The translations under genes were made by a program, and so were the position numbers. Below the pieces are notes generated by a model that saw only the letters and a program-made list of their open reading frames with translations, made no database searches and had not been told where the DNA came from. A stretch of 64,000 nucleotides of DNA from Trichoplax sp. H2 (taxonomy: Eukaryota; Placozoa; Uniplacotomia; Trichoplacea). The DNA lies in assembly GCA_003344405.1 (NCBI GenBank), contig NOWV01000171.1, positions 1 to 64,000 on the forward strand, given 5' to 3'. How positions within the stretch are numbered: position 1 is the first letter of the stretch; each line of letters starts with the position of its first letter. Positions 63,932 through 64,000 of this stretch are shown piece after piece.

Positions 63932-64000
63932 CTGTAATATAGTTAGATTTCTAAGGTGAGAGCGATTGCACACCATTCGTTAATTTACACTTTACGCTAT

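Noticed and set aside
1-64000. CRISPR arrays, bacterial operons, tRNA and rRNA genes
   Set aside because: No regularly spaced repeats, no tRNA T-loop/anticodon pattern and no rRNA-like sequence were seen; the window is animal nuclear DNA.

Overview
This is a window of animal nuclear DNA. It is AT-rich, roughly one third G+C by eye, and its genes are cut by many small GT-AG introns. The gene content is purely metazoan: an ionotropic glutamate receptor, rhodopsin-like GPCRs, ADAM10, a GABP-beta subunit, dynactin p27 (DCTN6), SELENBP1, riboflavin kinase and EFCAB11. The protein style, the expansion of divergent GPCRs and the moderately compact gene structures suggest a non-bilaterian animal. A placozoan (Trichoplax/Hoilungia type) is my best guess, but this is inference and the window does not prove it.

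Layout. Bases 1-378 hold the right part of an LTR. The last three exons of an ionotropic glutamate receptor follow (844-2747, +), with the gene entering from the left. From 5129 to 24106 there are three tandem, same-strand, two-exon class A GPCR genes (5129-8630, 13454-15700, 22628-24106). All share one phase-2 intron at the same codon in TM2. Two solo LTRs of the same family as the left-edge LTR lie in this half: one inside the intron of the first GPCR (5690-6023) and one upstream of the third (20205-20635). Each has a perfect 5-bp target-site duplication. The rest of 24.1-31.3 kb is gene-poor.

The right half is gene-dense. SELENBP1/methanethiol oxidase lies on minus at 31303-35448 (11 exons, one of 19 nt). 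DCTN6 (minus, 40892-42645, 7 exons) and ADAM10 (plus, 43629-48664, 11 exons) are divergently arranged around a 983-bp shared upstream region. EFCAB11 (minus, 49520-51618, 6 exons) and a GABP-beta homologue with ankyrin repeats (minus, 54493 to about 57621) follow. An unidentified minus-strand gene starting near 60940 is divergent from riboflavin kinase (plus, 61217-63383, 4 exons). Their shared promoter carries a perfect Maf-recognition/AP-1-type palindrome. The last exon of another minus-strand gene, entering from the right, lies at 63812-63931.

The protein-coding genes are mostly unrelated housekeeping or signalling genes and do not form a pathway. The GPCR trio is a local paralogue cluster. 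The joined exons give 190 aa for DCTN6, 155 aa for RFK, 473 aa for SELENBP1 and 165 aa for EFCAB11, close to my recollection of the human lengths. This supports the exon models. I did not find a new molecular system such as a CRISPR array or a defence island. The more unusual items are the LTR family, the Maf-type palindrome, the micro-exons, the one-exon-one-ankyrin-repeat layout and an over-used TACAGTACTGTA-type word.
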